Counted from the stretch's first letter, positions 21,249 through 29,560 are shown. The stretch: DNA of 31,261 nt from an uncultured Acetatifactor sp. (GCA_910585665.1 CAJUFI010000055.1:1-31261); one strand, 5' to 3'. The notes: generated by a model not told the origin, from the letters alone. Made by a program: numbers and translations.

Positions 21249-23120
21249 TTATACTTCGCGGAAATCCCCGTCGATCACATCGTCATCCGGAGCGGAAGCG
21301 CTCTGGGCATCGGCTGCGCCGCCCATATCCGGGCCTGCCGCGCCGCCCTGTGCCTGCTGCATGTTCTCGTACATCTTGGTGAACAGGCTCTGGGCGCTGT
21401 TCATCAGCTTCTCCTTGGCGGCCTTCAGCTCATCCACATCGCTGTCGCTCATCTCCTGATCCCTGGTCCTGTCCAGAATGGCCTTCACAGCGTCCAGATC
21501 GGCCTGAACCGCGGACTTCTCGCCGTCGCTGATCTTGTCGCCCACTTCGCCAAGGGCCTTCTCGGTCTGGAACACGAAGGAATCCGCTTCGTTCCTGGCC
21601 TCCACAGCCTCTTTGCGCTTCTTGTCCTGAGCCTCGAACTCAGCCGCCTCTTTCACGGCCCTCTCAATCTCATCGTCCGACATATTGGAGCCTGCGGTGA
21701 TAGTGATATGCTGCTCCTTGCCGGTGCCCAGATCCTTAGCGGACACGTTCACGATACCGTTGGCATCAATATCGAAAGTAACCTCAATCTGGGGCACACC
21801 TCTCCTTGCGGGCGGAATCCCATCCAGACGGAACTGCCCCAGGGACTTATTGTCTCTCGCAAACTGTCTCTCACCCTGTACCACATTGATGTCCACAGCG
21901 GTCTGGTTGTCAGCCGCAGTCGAGAAAATCTGGCTGTGCTTGGTAGGAATCGTCGTATTCCTCTCAATCAGTCTGGTGGCCACGCCGCCCATGGTCTCGA
22001 TGGACAGGGACAGCGGCGTCACGTCCAGAAGCAGAATATCGCCTGCGCCGGCATCGCCCGCCAGCTTGCCGCCCTGTACGGAAGCGCCGATGGCAACGCA
22101 CTCGTCCGGATTCAGAGACTTGCTGGGCTCTTTGCCCGTGATCTGTCTCACCTTATCCTGCACCGCGGGAATACGGGTAGAACCGCCCACCAGCAGCACC
22201 TGCCCCAGATCCGAATTGGTCAGCCCCGCGTCCTTCATGGCATTCTGCACAGGAATGGCCGTCTTCTCCACCAAATCATGGGTCAGCTCATCGAACTGTG
22301 CCCGGCTCAGATTCATGTCAAAATGCTTAGGTCCTTCCGCCGTAGCCGTGATGAAAGGCAAGTTGATATTCGTGGTCATAGCGCTGGAAAGCTCCTTCTT
22401 CGCCTTCTCCGCCGCCTCCTTCAGTCTCTGCATGGCCATCTTGTCACTGGACAGATCCACGCCCTCCGCCTTCTTGAACTCAGCCAGCATCCACTGAATG
22501 ATCTTATTGTCAAAATCATCGCCGCCCAGGCGGGTATCGCCATTGGTCGCCAGAACCTCGATGACCCCATCCCCAATCTCAATGATAGAGACATCAAAAG
22601 TACCGCCGCCCAGATCATACACCATGATCTTCTGCTCTTTCTCATTGTCAAGCCCATAAGCCAGCGCCGCCGCCGTAGGCTCATTGATAATCCGCTTCAC
22701 ATCCAGCCCCGCGATCTTACCCGCGTCCTTAGTAGCCTGGCGCTGCGCATCATTAAAATACGCCGGAACCGTGATAACGGCCTCGCTCACTTTCTCTCCC
22801 AGATAACTCTCCGCGTCCGCCTTCAGCTTCTGCAGAATCATAGCCGAGATCTGCTGAGGGGAATACTTCTTCCCGTCAATAGAACGTCCGTTATCCGTCC
22901 CCATATCCCTCTTAATAGAAGCAATGGTCTTCTCCGCATTCGTGACAGCCTGACGCTTAGCCGGCTCCCCCACCAATCTCTCCCCAGTCTTCGTAAAAGC
23001 CACCACAGAAGGCGTAGTCCTCGCCCCCTCCGCATTGGCAATGACAGTAGGCTTCCCGCCCTCCATAACCGCCACACAGCTATTCGTCGTCCCCAAGTCA
23101 ATCCCAATAATCTTGCTCAT
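21249..23120 (-). CDS. dnaK: Chaperone DnaK (Hsp70)
   Basis: 623 aa. The ATPase domain begins MSKIIGIDLGTTNSCVAVMEGG and has VPAYFNDAQRQATKDAG, VYDLGGGTFDVSI and VLLVGGSTRIPAVQ. The linker DILLLDVTPLSLSIE leads to the substrate-binding domain (about 385-500) and helical lid. The tail is Gly/Ala/Gln-rich and ends DDDVIDGDFREV, close to the usual EEVD-like bacterial end. ATG at 23120 has a strong AGGAGG; an earlier in-frame start at 23147 would add nine residues ahead of the conserved N-terminus. It follows grpE after a 356-bp gap that carries a repeat. Confidence 0.98.
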   Translation of the reverse strand: MSKIIGIDLGTTNSCVAVMEGGKPTVIANAEGARTTPSVVAFTKTGERLVGEPAKRQAVTNAEKTIASIKRDMGTDNGRSIDGKKYSPQQISAMILQKLKADAESYLGEKVSEAVITVPAYFNDAQRQATKDAGKIAGLDVKRIINEPTAAALAYGLDNEKEQKIMVYDLGGGTFDVSIIEIGDGVIEVLATNGDTRLGGDDFDNKIIQWMLAEFKKAEGVDLSSDKMAMQRLKEAAEKAKKELSSAMTTNINLPFITATAEGPKHFDMNLSRAQFDELTHDLVEKTAIPVQNAMKDAGLTNSDLGQVLLVGGSTRIPAVQDKVRQITGKEPSKSLNPDECVAIGASVQGGKLAGDAGAGDILLLDVTPLSLSIETMGGVATRLIERNTTIPTKHSQIFSTAADNQTAVDINVVQGERQFARDNKSLGQFRLDGIPPARRGVPQIEVTFDIDANGIVNVSAKDLGTGKEQHITITAGSNMSDDEIERAVKEAAEFEAQDKKRKEAVEARNEADSFVFQTEKALGEVGDKISDGEKSAVQADLDAVKAILDRTRDQEMSDSDVDELKAAKEKLMNSAQSLFTKMYENMQQAQGGAAGPDMGGAADAQSASAPDDDVIDGDFREV

Positions 23121-23240
23121 TCCAAATATCCTCCTAAATTTATTCAACCTCTATACCAAAAACCCACTCCCAATTCGCTCCCATGTTCCTATCGCATATA
23201 GCCCCTGCCAGCAACACGAATCCAAATTAGGACAAAACCC

Positions 23241-23281
23241 CAAAAATATATTTAAATATATCCCATATCCATATATTTAAA
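23241..23281. other. AT-rich palindromic cluster upstream of dnaK
   Basis: TTTAAATATA (23251-23260) and TATATTTAAA (23272-23281) are perfect inverted arms around an 11-nt loop. The neighbouring ATATATTTAAATATAT (23245-23260) is itself a perfect palindrome. Read on the minus strand this lies about 125-160 bp before dnaK, in a gap of 356 bp that has no gene and no CIRCE. It could melt easily or form a hairpin; no sigma-A promoter with good spacing was found. Confidence 0.5.
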
Positions 23282-23307
23282 CCAAACTAAGAAACCCATC
23301 CACTCCC

Positions 23308-23437
23308 GAACCGCCGCAAGCAAAGCGCAAAACCGCCCTTGGAAGAATGCCCGCGCACAAGGCGAAAAAGATTCGCCTGGGCATTCTGACCTGTGAGACG
23401 GCCGCGAGCGAATTCATTCGCTCATGGGAGCCTAGAA
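23308..23437. repeat. Extragenic hairpin repeat, copy B (behind grpE)
   Basis: The second member of the family described at 8091-8222. Shared blocks in the same order are GCCGCAAG, GGAAGAATGCC(T/C)G(T/C)GCACAA, GGGCATTCT, then GCGAGCGAATTCATTCGCTCATG with AGCCT behind it. The first hairpin arms are AGAATGCCC (23344-23352) and GGGCATTCT (about 23379-23387). It lies inside the heat-shock operon between grpE and dnaK, so it is transcribed and may influence processing of that mRNA. Confidence 0.75.
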
Positions 23438-23476
23438 GTTCTTAGGCCGTGTACTTTACAGCCTTAGCACTTCTTC

Positions 23477-24142
23477 TCACACTACCACAGCCACCATAGA
23501 ATGCCGAACCACCCCGTCCCGGTAAGTGTACCCCTTCTGCAGTTCCTGCGCCACCGTCCCGGACTCGTACTCTTCGCTCTCCACCTGCATCACCGCATTG
23601 TGGAGGTTGGGGTCGAATTCCTTCCCCACGGCCTCAATGGGCTTTACGCCGATGTTCTCCAGCTCCGTCAGCAGCTGCTTATAGATGCGGTTCATGCCGT
23701 CCACGAAGGGATCCTCTTTCTTGTCCTCCGGCACCGTGGCCAATCCCCTCTCGAAATTGTCCACCACCGGCAGAATTTTCTCGATGACGCTCTTGGCGCC
23801 GGTCTCGAACATGGCGTGCTTCTCCTTCTCCGACCGGTTCCGGAAGTTCTCGAACTCGGCCAGCTGGCGCTTCACCTTATCCTCCAGCTGTTCTATCTGA
23901 TCCTTGTAGCCCTGGGCCTTCTTATCCAGCTTCGCCTGTTTCTTCGCGGCACGCTTCTCCGCCCAGGTCTTGGGATCCTCCCCCTCCGGCGGAGTTTCCT
24001 CCGCTTCTTCCCCGGCGTCCTCGGCTTTTTCCGCTTCCTCCGCCATGCCCTCCGGCGCTTCCGCGGTCTCTTCCGCCTGGTCACCGGATTCGGCGGCCTG
24101 CTGCTCCTTCTCTATTTCCATATCACGTTCCTGCTCTGCCAT
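23477..24142 (-). CDS. grpE: GrpE nucleotide exchange factor
   Basis: 221 aa. About 85 residues at the N-terminus are acidic and Ala/Glu-rich. A long coiled coil (about 85-140: KDQIEQLEDKVKRQLAEFENFRNRSEKEKH) follows, then the beta domain with ILPVVDNFERGLA, FVDGMNRIYKQLLTELE, VEAVGKEFDPNLHNAVM-type residues (here PIEAVGKEFDPNLHNAVMQV) and EELQKGYTYRDGVVRHSMV-type end. GrpE releases ADP from DnaK and acts as a thermosensor. ATG at 24142 has GGAGG about 13 bases upstream, slightly long. It starts 31 bp behind hrcA. Confidence 0.96.
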   Translation of the reverse strand: MAEQERDMEIEKEQQAAESGDQAEETAEAPEGMAEEAEKAEDAGEEAEETPPEGEDPKTWAEKRAAKKQAKLDKKAQGYKDQIEQLEDKVKRQLAEFENFRNRSEKEKHAMFETGAKSVIEKILPVVDNFERGLATVPEDKKEDPFVDGMNRIYKQLLTELENIGVKPIEAVGKEFDPNLHNAVMQVESEEYESGTVAQELQKGYTYRDGVVRHSMVAVVV

Positions 24143-24173
24143 TTCCGATTGCCAACCTCCATTCCTATCGTTG

Positions 24174-25214
24174 CTATTCGTCCGCGCCTTCCTGGCCGTA
24201 CAAGGTGTCCAGCTGGTTCTGTATCATCCGCAGCGTGCCTACGACCTTGTCGTAATCCATCCGTTTCGGGCCGATGATGCCGATGGTGCCTTTCATGCCG
24301 CCGCCCAGCTCATAAGTGGCTGTGACCACGCTGCAGTCCTTCATGCTCTGCACCTGGGTCTCCGCGCCGATATACACCTGGATGCCTGTCTCCTCGCCCT
24401 CCCCGTGGGCTTCCTGCAGAAGCTCTCCCAGGAGCTGCTTCTCCTCAAAGGTGTTGATCAGCTCGCTGGCCTTCTGCTGGTCGGCCAGTTCCGGATAGCG
24501 GAAGATATTGTTGGTGCCGCTGGTGTAGATCTCCAAATCCTCCTCCGCCCGAATCGCCTCTGCCACCGCGTCGATGACCTCGCTGACGATGGCGCTGTGG
24601 ATGCCCGCCTGCTGCTTCATGAAGGCTATCATGGCAAGATTGATCTCGTCGATGGACAGGCCGTTCAAATGGGTGTTCAGCAGAATGTTCAGCTTCAGCA
24701 GCGTCTCGTCGCTCAGCTCCTCCTGCACCGACAGGATATTGTTCTTGATCACATTCCCCTCGATGACGATGACGGCCAGCAGCTGATTGGCCTCCACTCT
24801 GGAAAGCTGGATGAACTTCAGCTTGCTGCGCTTTGTCTGGGGCGCGGAAATCATGGTGGCGTACTGGGTATTCTGCGCCAATACCCTGGCGACCTGCTTC
24901 AGCAGCGTCTCCATCTTGTCCTGGCGCTGTACCAGCATCTCCTTCATCTCCACCACTTCCCGTTCCTTATCCGCCATCATGGCGTCCACGTACAGGCGGT
25001 AGCCCTTGTCGGAAGGGATTCTGCCGGCGGAGGTATGGGGCTGGAAGATATACCCCATCTCCTCCAGGTCGGCCATCTCGTTGCGGATGGTCGCGGAGCT
25101 TAAGTTCAGGTCGGTGTACTTGGAAATGGTTCTGCTGCCAACCGGCTCACCTGTCTCCAGATAGTTGCGGATGACTGCCTGCAGGATTTTCTTTTTTCTC
25201 TCATCCAGCTCCAT
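24174..25214 (-). CDS. hrcA: Heat-inducible transcription repressor HrcA
   Basis: 346 aa. It begins MELDERKKKILQAVIRNYLE. The winged helix has GEPVGSRTISKYTDLNLSSATIRNEMADLEEMGY and HTSAGRIPSDKGYRLYVD, the classical HrcA signature; the GAF-like domain ends with a GGGMKGTIGIIGPKRMDYDKV block. HrcA binds CIRCE and represses the operon until heat or GroEL shortage relieves it. The ATG at 25214 has AGGGAGG nine bases upstream; a longer in-frame start at 25244 would fall inside the CIRCE operator and is rejected. Confidence 0.97.
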   Translation of the reverse strand: MELDERKKKILQAVIRNYLETGEPVGSRTISKYTDLNLSSATIRNEMADLEEMGYIFQPHTSAGRIPSDKGYRLYVDAMMADKEREVVEMKEMLVQRQDKMETLLKQVARVLAQNTQYATMISAPQTKRSKLKFIQLSRVEANQLLAVIVIEGNVIKNNILSVQEELSDETLLKLNILLNTHLNGLSIDEINLAMIAFMKQQAGIHSAIVSEVIDAVAEAIRAEEDLEIYTSGTNNIFRYPELADQQKASELINTFEEKQLLGELLQEAHGEGEETGIQVYIGAETQVQSMKDCSVVTATYELGGGMKGTIGIIGPKRMDYDKVVGTLRMIQNQLDTLYGQEGADE

Positions 25215-25237
25215 CCAAGCTGCCTCCCTTTCTGTTA

Positions 25238-25264
25238 TTAGCACTCATCCAAGAAGAGTGCTAA
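25238..25264 (-). promoter_or_regulatory. CIRCE operator (HrcA binding site)
   Basis: TTAGCACTC (25238-25246), nine bases, GAGTGCTAA (25256-25264): a perfect match to the consensus in both arms. It lies between the promoter (25279-25307) and the hrcA ATG, in the transcribed leader, as expected for autoregulation. No second copy was seen before dnaK. Confidence 0.97.
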
Positions 25265-25278
25265 CATCTACTAACCAT

Positions 25279-25307
25279 AAAATAGCACTTACCCTATACA
25301 TTGTCAA
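25279..25307 (-). promoter_or_regulatory. Sigma-A promoter of the hrcA operon
   Basis: On the minus strand a perfect TTGACA (25307-25302), a 17-bp spacer and TATTTT (25284-25279) place the transcription start close to the CIRCE operator. Confidence 0.85.
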
Positions 25308-25375
25308 CCGATTTCCTCAAAAATAATTCTAAAAAAATTCTAAATAGGAAAAAGCCAATCCTCTCCGATCCCCAT

Positions 25376-25420
25376 AAAAAACGGCACCCGTCCTCTGCCT
25401 GACCGCAGATTCAGGTGCCG
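25376..25420 (-). terminator. Terminator behind the DUF6465-type gene
   Basis: On the minus strand CGGCACC (25420-25414) pairs with GGTGCCG (25388-25382) across a 25-nt loop and is followed by six T residues (25381-25376). It lies about 185 bp behind the stop codon at 25605; the MITE-like element lies between the two. Confidence 0.75.
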
Positions 25421-25479
25421 CCTTCCCGACTGTGCCCAATGTGCCGTGACGCCATCGCAGCCACGGCATATGTTCTTTA

Positions 25480-25579
25480 GGAATTGTCGGAAAATAACTG
25501 ATGCAACTTGTTTAGGAGAAAGCCCAGAAATACAACGAAAACGGCTATAAACTCGCATCAGTTATTTGTAGACAATTCC
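25480..25579. mobile_element. 100-bp MITE-like element, complete copy
   Basis: The ends GGAATTGTCGGAAAATAACT (left) and the reverse complement of the right end, GGAATTGTCTACAAATAACT, are 25-bp terminal inverted repeats with three mismatches, both continuing into GATGC. TTA directly flanks both ends, possibly a 3-bp target duplication. There is room for no transposase. The right 49 bp recur without mismatch, inverted, at the right edge of the window (31213-31261). It is inserted between the DUF6465-type gene and its terminator. The parent IS could not be named. Confidence 0.8.
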
Positions 25580-25604
25580 TTACGCCCCCAGGGGACGAAA
25601 TGTG

Positions 25605-26096
25605 TCAAATGTCGAAGTTCCCGGTGACCTCACCGTTCATGACATAATACACTTTGTTCTCCTCGGGCTTCACATAGAGCTCTATGCTCTCCAGTTCGCC
25701 CGCCTTGCGCTTCAGATCATACTTCCAAACATCCTTCGCGATCTTCAGCAGCTCCTCCTGAGCGTAGGATCTCCCGCCGTACTGGATATGCAAAACGAAA
25801 TTATCCTCCGGCTTTTTCGCTGCGGCCTTCTTAGCTATCGTCTTAGCCGGTGCCTTGGCTGTCTCTTTCTTCGCCGCTTTGGCTGTATCGGCCGCTGCCG
25901 CCTCTGCCCCGGAAGCCTCCTGGGGCGCTTCCTTCTTCGCGCTCCTCGTCCGCTTCGCAGGTGCCTTCTTCGCCGGCGCCGTCTCAGGTTCTGCTATTTC
26001 TTCTGTCTTTATCTCTTCTGCCTTGGGTTCGATAGCTTCTACCTTTACTGCTTCCGCAGCCTTTACTGCAGATTTCGTTGATTTTCTTCCCGCCAT
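25605..26096 (-). CDS. DUF6465-type protein with Ala/Lys/Pro-rich N-terminus
   Basis: 163 aa. The first two thirds are low-complexity (KAAEAVKVEAIEP, then PAKKAPAKRTRSAKKE, KAAKKETAKAPAKT), like histone-H1-type basic tails. The last 55 residues form a folded domain: NFVLHIQYGGRSYAQEELL, KIAKDVWKYD, ELESIELYVKPEENKVYYVM and GEVTGNFDI. I recognise this C-terminal pattern as a family (DUF6465) common in Lachnospiraceae; the function is unknown. The basic repeats suggest nucleic-acid contact, which is only inference. ATG at 26096 (MAGRKSTKSA) has AAGGAAG upstream. It has its own promoter and terminator. Confidence 0.8.
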   Translation of the reverse strand: MAGRKSTKSAVKAAEAVKVEAIEPKAEEIKTEEIAEPETAPAKKAPAKRTRSAKKEAPQEASGAEAAAADTAKAAKKETAKAPAKTIAKKAAAKKPEDNFVLHIQYGGRSYAQEELLKIAKDVWKYDLKRKAGELESIELYVKPEENKVYYVMNGEVTGNFDI

Positions 26097-26436
26097 AATT
26101 GCCCACTTCCTTTCTCTCAACAATGATTGCTCACATTTATATGAATATTATGAAAACAGGCGCAAAACGGCGTTCTGCCCAGCCTGCCTTGCAGTATTGT
26201 ATTCCCTTTTTGCCAAAAAGTCAACTATATAGTGTTTTTTCATTTCCCGGAACAGGCAGGATTCCGCCATGCAGACTGCCGAATATTCCGCTGAAACAGC
26301 CTGGTCTTTATGACAGAACTCCACATGCCCCTTCGGGAAACGACTTCATATCTGTGGTATTTGCACAGGATTCCCGGCCCTTTCCCGGCGCTGTGCTCAA
26401 AATCGACAAATACGTTCCACCAGGCCGACACCCGGG
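26097..26436. other. Intergenic region between uppP and the DUF6465-type gene
   Basis: 340 bp with no gene. It contains the promoter at 26196-26224 and a roughly 90-nt leader for the DUF6465-type gene. Nearby, ACTATATAGT (about 26224-26233) is a short palindrome overlapping the -35 and could be an operator. No clear terminator for uppP was found. Confidence 0.5.
26196..26224 (-). promoter_or_regulatory. Sigma-A promoter of the DUF6465-type gene
   Basis: On the minus strand TTGACT (26224-26219), a 17-bp spacer and TACAAT (26201-26196), about 100 bp before the ATG at 26096. Both hexamers are 5 of 6. Confidence 0.8.
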
Positions 26437-27321
26437 CTATGCCAGGAACCCGAAGTACATCAGCACCACCGCGCCCAGCAGGATGCGGTACCACCCAAAG
26501 ACTTTAAAGTCATGCTTCTTGATATACCCCATCAGGAAACGCAGCACGAACAGGGACACGATAAAGGACACCACCGTCCCCGTCACCAGCAGAGTAAGCT
26601 CCAGGGAAGTGAAGGCGAAACCGAACTTCACCACCTTCAGGAGGCTGGCCCCGAACATGACCGGGATGGCCAGGAAAAAGGTATACTCCGCAGCCACGGT
26701 CCTGGACACCCCGATGAGCAGCGCCCCCACAATGGTGGCGCCGGAGCGGGAAGTGCCGGGGAACACGGCAGCAATCAGCTGGAACACGCCAATCAGGAAG
26801 GCCGTCTGATAGGTGATCTGGGACAGCTTCCGCACTCTGGGCCGTCTTCCCTTGTTCCAGGTCTCCACCACGATGAACGCCACGCCGAACACGATCAGCG
26901 CGATGGCCACGCAGGTGGGGTTGTAGAACAGTTCGTCGAACACATCGTCGAACAGGATGCCGATCACCGCCGCCGGCACGCAGGACACCAGTATCTTGAA
27001 CCACAGTATCCAGATATCCTTCTTAAAATATGACATCAGGCCGGTTCCGCCCTCCTGCTCCCGCTCCTTTTTCGTCAGGGCAAAGGGCCATATCTGCTTC
27101 CAGAACAGCAGCACCACCGCAAGGATGGCCCCCAGCTGTATCACCACGTCGAACATGCCAAAGAATTCCTCGCTGACGCCTACGCCGTCCTCCAGCGGCC
27201 TGAAGGGCATCAGGCTCTCCACCAGGATCAGGTGCCCCGTGCTGCTGATGGGCAGCCACTCCGTGATGCCCTCCACGATGCCGTAGATGACAGCTTTGAC
27301 GATTTCTATGAATTGTGTCAT
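26437..27321 (-). CDS. uppP: Undecaprenyl-diphosphatase (BacA/UppP)
   Basis: 294 aa, a polytopic membrane enzyme that dephosphorylates undecaprenyl diphosphate to recycle the lipid carrier for peptidoglycan and other glycans; it contributes to bacitracin resistance. The two active-site motifs are EGITEWLPISSTGH (17-30) and PGTSRSG (188-194). Several hydrophobic helices follow the usual plan (for example VVIQLGAILAVVLLFW, VAIALIVFGVAFIVV). ATG at 27321 overlaps the patatin gene stop as ATGA, with GGAGGGAGG upstream, so the two are translationally coupled. Confidence 0.96.
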   Translation of the reverse strand: MTQFIEIVKAVIYGIVEGITEWLPISSTGHLILVESLMPFRPLEDGVGVSEEFFGMFDVVIQLGAILAVVLLFWKQIWPFALTKKEREQEGGTGLMSYFKKDIWILWFKILVSCVPAAVIGILFDDVFDELFYNPTCVAIALIVFGVAFIVVETWNKGRRPRVRKLSQITYQTAFLIGVFQLIAAVFPGTSRSGATIVGALLIGVSRTVAAEYTFFLAIPVMFGASLLKVVKFGFAFTSLELTLLVTGTVVSFIVSLFVLRFLMGYIKKHDFKVFGWYRILLGAVVLMYFGFLA

Positions 27322-28202
27322 TTTCTATCCTCCCTCCTTGATTTTTCCTCCCCCGACAGAAAGTCCAGCAGCTCCTCATACCGCGCCGCCGCGTCCTCAT
27401 AGCCCTGGCGGTACAGAAGCCGCAGCTTATCCGCGTCCTGCTCCACCCGCTTCACGGAAAAGCCTGCCCTGGGCCGGAGCAGGAATACCTGGCCGCTGGC
27501 TTTCAGCCGCTCCACATAGGCCACCTGCTCATTGTAATGGACATAGCGCCGCGCCATCAGCTCCGCCACTTTCGGGTATCTCCAGTACCTGGCCCTGAGC
27601 ATCCAGAGCATATATCCCTTGGCCCGCCTTCTCACGAACCCGGCCTCTTTGGTCATGACCACCACATTCTTCCGGTTCCCGTCGATGACGGATTTCTGGA
27701 TGGGAATGGAGTCGCTTAAGCCGCCGTCCAGGTAGAGGCCCCCGTCAATCTTCACATTCCTGGACACCAGAGGCAGCGAGGCGGATGCACGGATTTTCGA
27801 AATATCTTTTCTCATATCCCGTATCCGGAAATAGACGGGCTTCCCGGTCCTGATATCTGTGGCCACGCTGTAGGCCTTCCCCCCATACGCCTGAAAGGCC
27901 TCGTAATCATAGGGGTTCAGGTACTCCGGCACCAGCTGGTAGTTCATCTGCGCATTGAACAGATCCCCTGTGGTCAGCAGGCTCTCCAGGCTGCAGTACC
28001 TCCGGTTGCCCAGATAGTCGATGCACACGTCCCTGGCGCGGCCCCTTTGCTTCGACAGGTAGCTGCACATGGTGCAGGCCCCCGCGGACACGCCGTATAC
28101 ACTGGAAAACGCAATCCCCTTGTCCAGAAAAAAATCAATCACTCCGGCGGTGTAAAGCCCTTTCATGCCGCCGCCCTCCAATATCAGTCCTGCCTGATAC
28201 AT
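27318..28202 (-). CDS. Patatin-like phospholipase family protein
   Basis: 294 aa. It has the oxyanion-hole glycines in LILEGGGMKG (6-15), the nucleophile elbow YGVSAGA with Ser39, and the second dyad residue Asp159 in YLDGGLSD. SIPIQKSVIDGN and NVVVMTKEAG complete the RssA/YlaK-like bacterial patatin core. There is no signal peptide, so it probably acts on membrane lipids from inside the cell; the substrate is unknown. ATG at 28202 has AAGGAG eight bases upstream; a GTG three codons earlier is too close to that site. Overlap with uppP by 4 bp suggests joint expression. Confidence 0.92.
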   Translation of the reverse strand: MYQAGLILEGGGMKGLYTAGVIDFFLDKGIAFSSVYGVSAGACTMCSYLSKQRGRARDVCIDYLGNRRYCSLESLLTTGDLFNAQMNYQLVPEYLNPYDYEAFQAYGGKAYSVATDIRTGKPVYFRIRDMRKDISKIRASASLPLVSRNVKIDGGLYLDGGLSDSIPIQKSVIDGNRKNVVVMTKEAGFVRRRAKGYMLWMLRARYWRYPKVAELMARRYVHYNEQVAYVERLKASGQVFLLRPRAGFSVKRVEQDADKLRLLYRQGYEDAAARYEELLDFLSGEEKSRREDRK

Positions 28203-28284
28203 AACACTCACTCCTTCATCCCGCGCCGCATCCCCCGGAACCGCTTTCCGCAGGCGCCGGGCCCCGTCCGGGATACCGCGGAAA

Positions 28285-29472
28285 CTAGCGGTACGTCTCC
28301 TTCACGAATCTGCGCAGCGCCTCCAGGGACCGCTCTACCTTTTCCGTATCGATGCAGTAGGCCATCCTGAAATATCCCGGCGCGCCGAAGGTGTCCCCCG
28401 GCACTAGAATCAGGTCATAGGCCAGGGCCTTCCGGCAGAATTCCCTGGCATCCTCCTCCAGCGCTTTCGGGAAGATGTAAAAAGTCCCCCCGGGCTTCAC
28501 GCAGGTAAAGCCAAGAGCCGCCAGCTCCCTGTAAAGAATCTCCATGTTCGTCTCATAGACGCCCAAATCCGCCGTCTCGTCCAGCACTTTGGACACCGCC
28601 AGCTGAATGATGGAGGGCGGGCAGTTGTGGCCGATGCCCCGGGAAATCTGCCCGCACATATTGACCATGGTCTCCGCCTCCGCGCAGTTCGGGTTCACCG
28701 CCACGTAGCCGATCCGCTCTCCCGGGATGGACAGGGACTTGGAGAAAGAATAGCACATAATGGTATCGTCGTAAAAAGCGGAGACACAGGGGGCATCCAC
28801 GCCCTTAAACACGATTTCCCGATAAGGTTCGTCCGAAATAAGATATATCCTGTGCCCGTATTCCCTGGACTTCTGCCCCAGCAGGTCCGCCAGCCTCCGG
28901 AGGGTCTCCGCGGAATACACCACGCCGGAAGGGTTGTTGGGCGTGTTGATCAGCACTGCCGCCACATTCTCCGTGAGCATCTCCTCCAGTTTGCCAAAAT
29001 GGATCTGGAAGCTTTCCGTGTCAGGAGGCACCACCTTCAGCTCCGCCCCTGTAAGGTTCACATAGGGCATATATTCCGGGAAATAGGGGGCAAAGGTCAA
29101 GACCGCGTCCCCAGGCTCCGTCACCAGCCGGAACGCATGGGCCAGCGCGCCCGCCGCGCCGGAGGCCATAAAAATGTGCTCCTTGCGGTAAGGCAGCCCG
29201 AACCGTTCCTCCAGAGAAGCCGCGATGGCCTCCCTGACAGCCGTGATGCCCAGGCTGGGGCTATAGCCATGCAGCTCGCTGCTCCCCTCCCCCTCCAGCA
29301 GCCGGATCATCTCCTCCGTGAATCCCCTGGGAACCGGCACGGAGGGGTTCCCCAGGCTGTAATCGAACACATTCTCATATCCGATTTCCTGCCCTCTCGC
29401 CGTGGCGAACTCCGACAGCTCACGGATCACGGATTTCCCTGACAGCATACTCCGATATTTCTGAACTAACAT
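28285..29472 (-). CDS. PLP-dependent aminotransferase (class I/II, aspartate aminotransferase-like)
   Basis: 395 aa, fold type I. Motifs are FDYSLGNPSVPVP, LHGYSPSLGITAVREAIA, MASGAAGAL for phosphate binding, INTPNNPSGVVY, ISDEPYREIVF (Asp214, Tyr217) and the PLP lysine in YSFSKSLSIPGERIGY (K245). FRMAYCID near the end holds the substrate-carboxylate arginine. The family transfers amino groups between aspartate or other amino acids and 2-oxo acids; the exact substrate cannot be read from sequence. ATG at 29472 has GGAAGAG upstream. It follows glpK by 88 bp and precedes the patatin gene by 82 bp. Confidence 0.92.
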   Translation of the reverse strand: MLVQKYRSMLSGKSVIRELSEFATARGQEIGYENVFDYSLGNPSVPVPRGFTEEMIRLLEGEGSSELHGYSPSLGITAVREAIAASLEERFGLPYRKEHIFMASGAAGALAHAFRLVTEPGDAVLTFAPYFPEYMPYVNLTGAELKVVPPDTESFQIHFGKLEEMLTENVAAVLINTPNNPSGVVYSAETLRRLADLLGQKSREYGHRIYLISDEPYREIVFKGVDAPCVSAFYDDTIMCYSFSKSLSIPGERIGYVAVNPNCAEAETMVNMCGQISRGIGHNCPPSIIQLAVSKVLDETADLGVYETNMEILYRELAALGFTCVKPGGTFYIFPKALEEDAREFCRKALAYDLILVPGDTFGAPGYFRMAYCIDTEKVERSLEALRRFVKETYR

Positions 29473-29560
29473 CCCATCTCTTCCTTTCTTACCAATCTTA
29501 CCAACATTTTATGAAATAAGCTTCCCGACATGCCTGCCGGGCGCAAAATATCCTCCTCGA

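Noticed and set aside
21708..23201. A 497-codon plus-strand open frame opposite dnaK
   Set aside because: Antisense shadow of dnaK; no ribosome site or recognisable domain.
25212..25244. An earlier hrcA start at 25244
   Set aside because: It would lie inside the CIRCE operator; the ATG at 25214 has a strong ribosome site and the family N-terminus.
25340..25558. A 72-codon frame starting inside the MITE-like element
   Set aside because: It has a short coding-looking start (MRVYSRFRCISGLSPKQV) but runs into the terminator region; perhaps a transposase remnant, not a gene.
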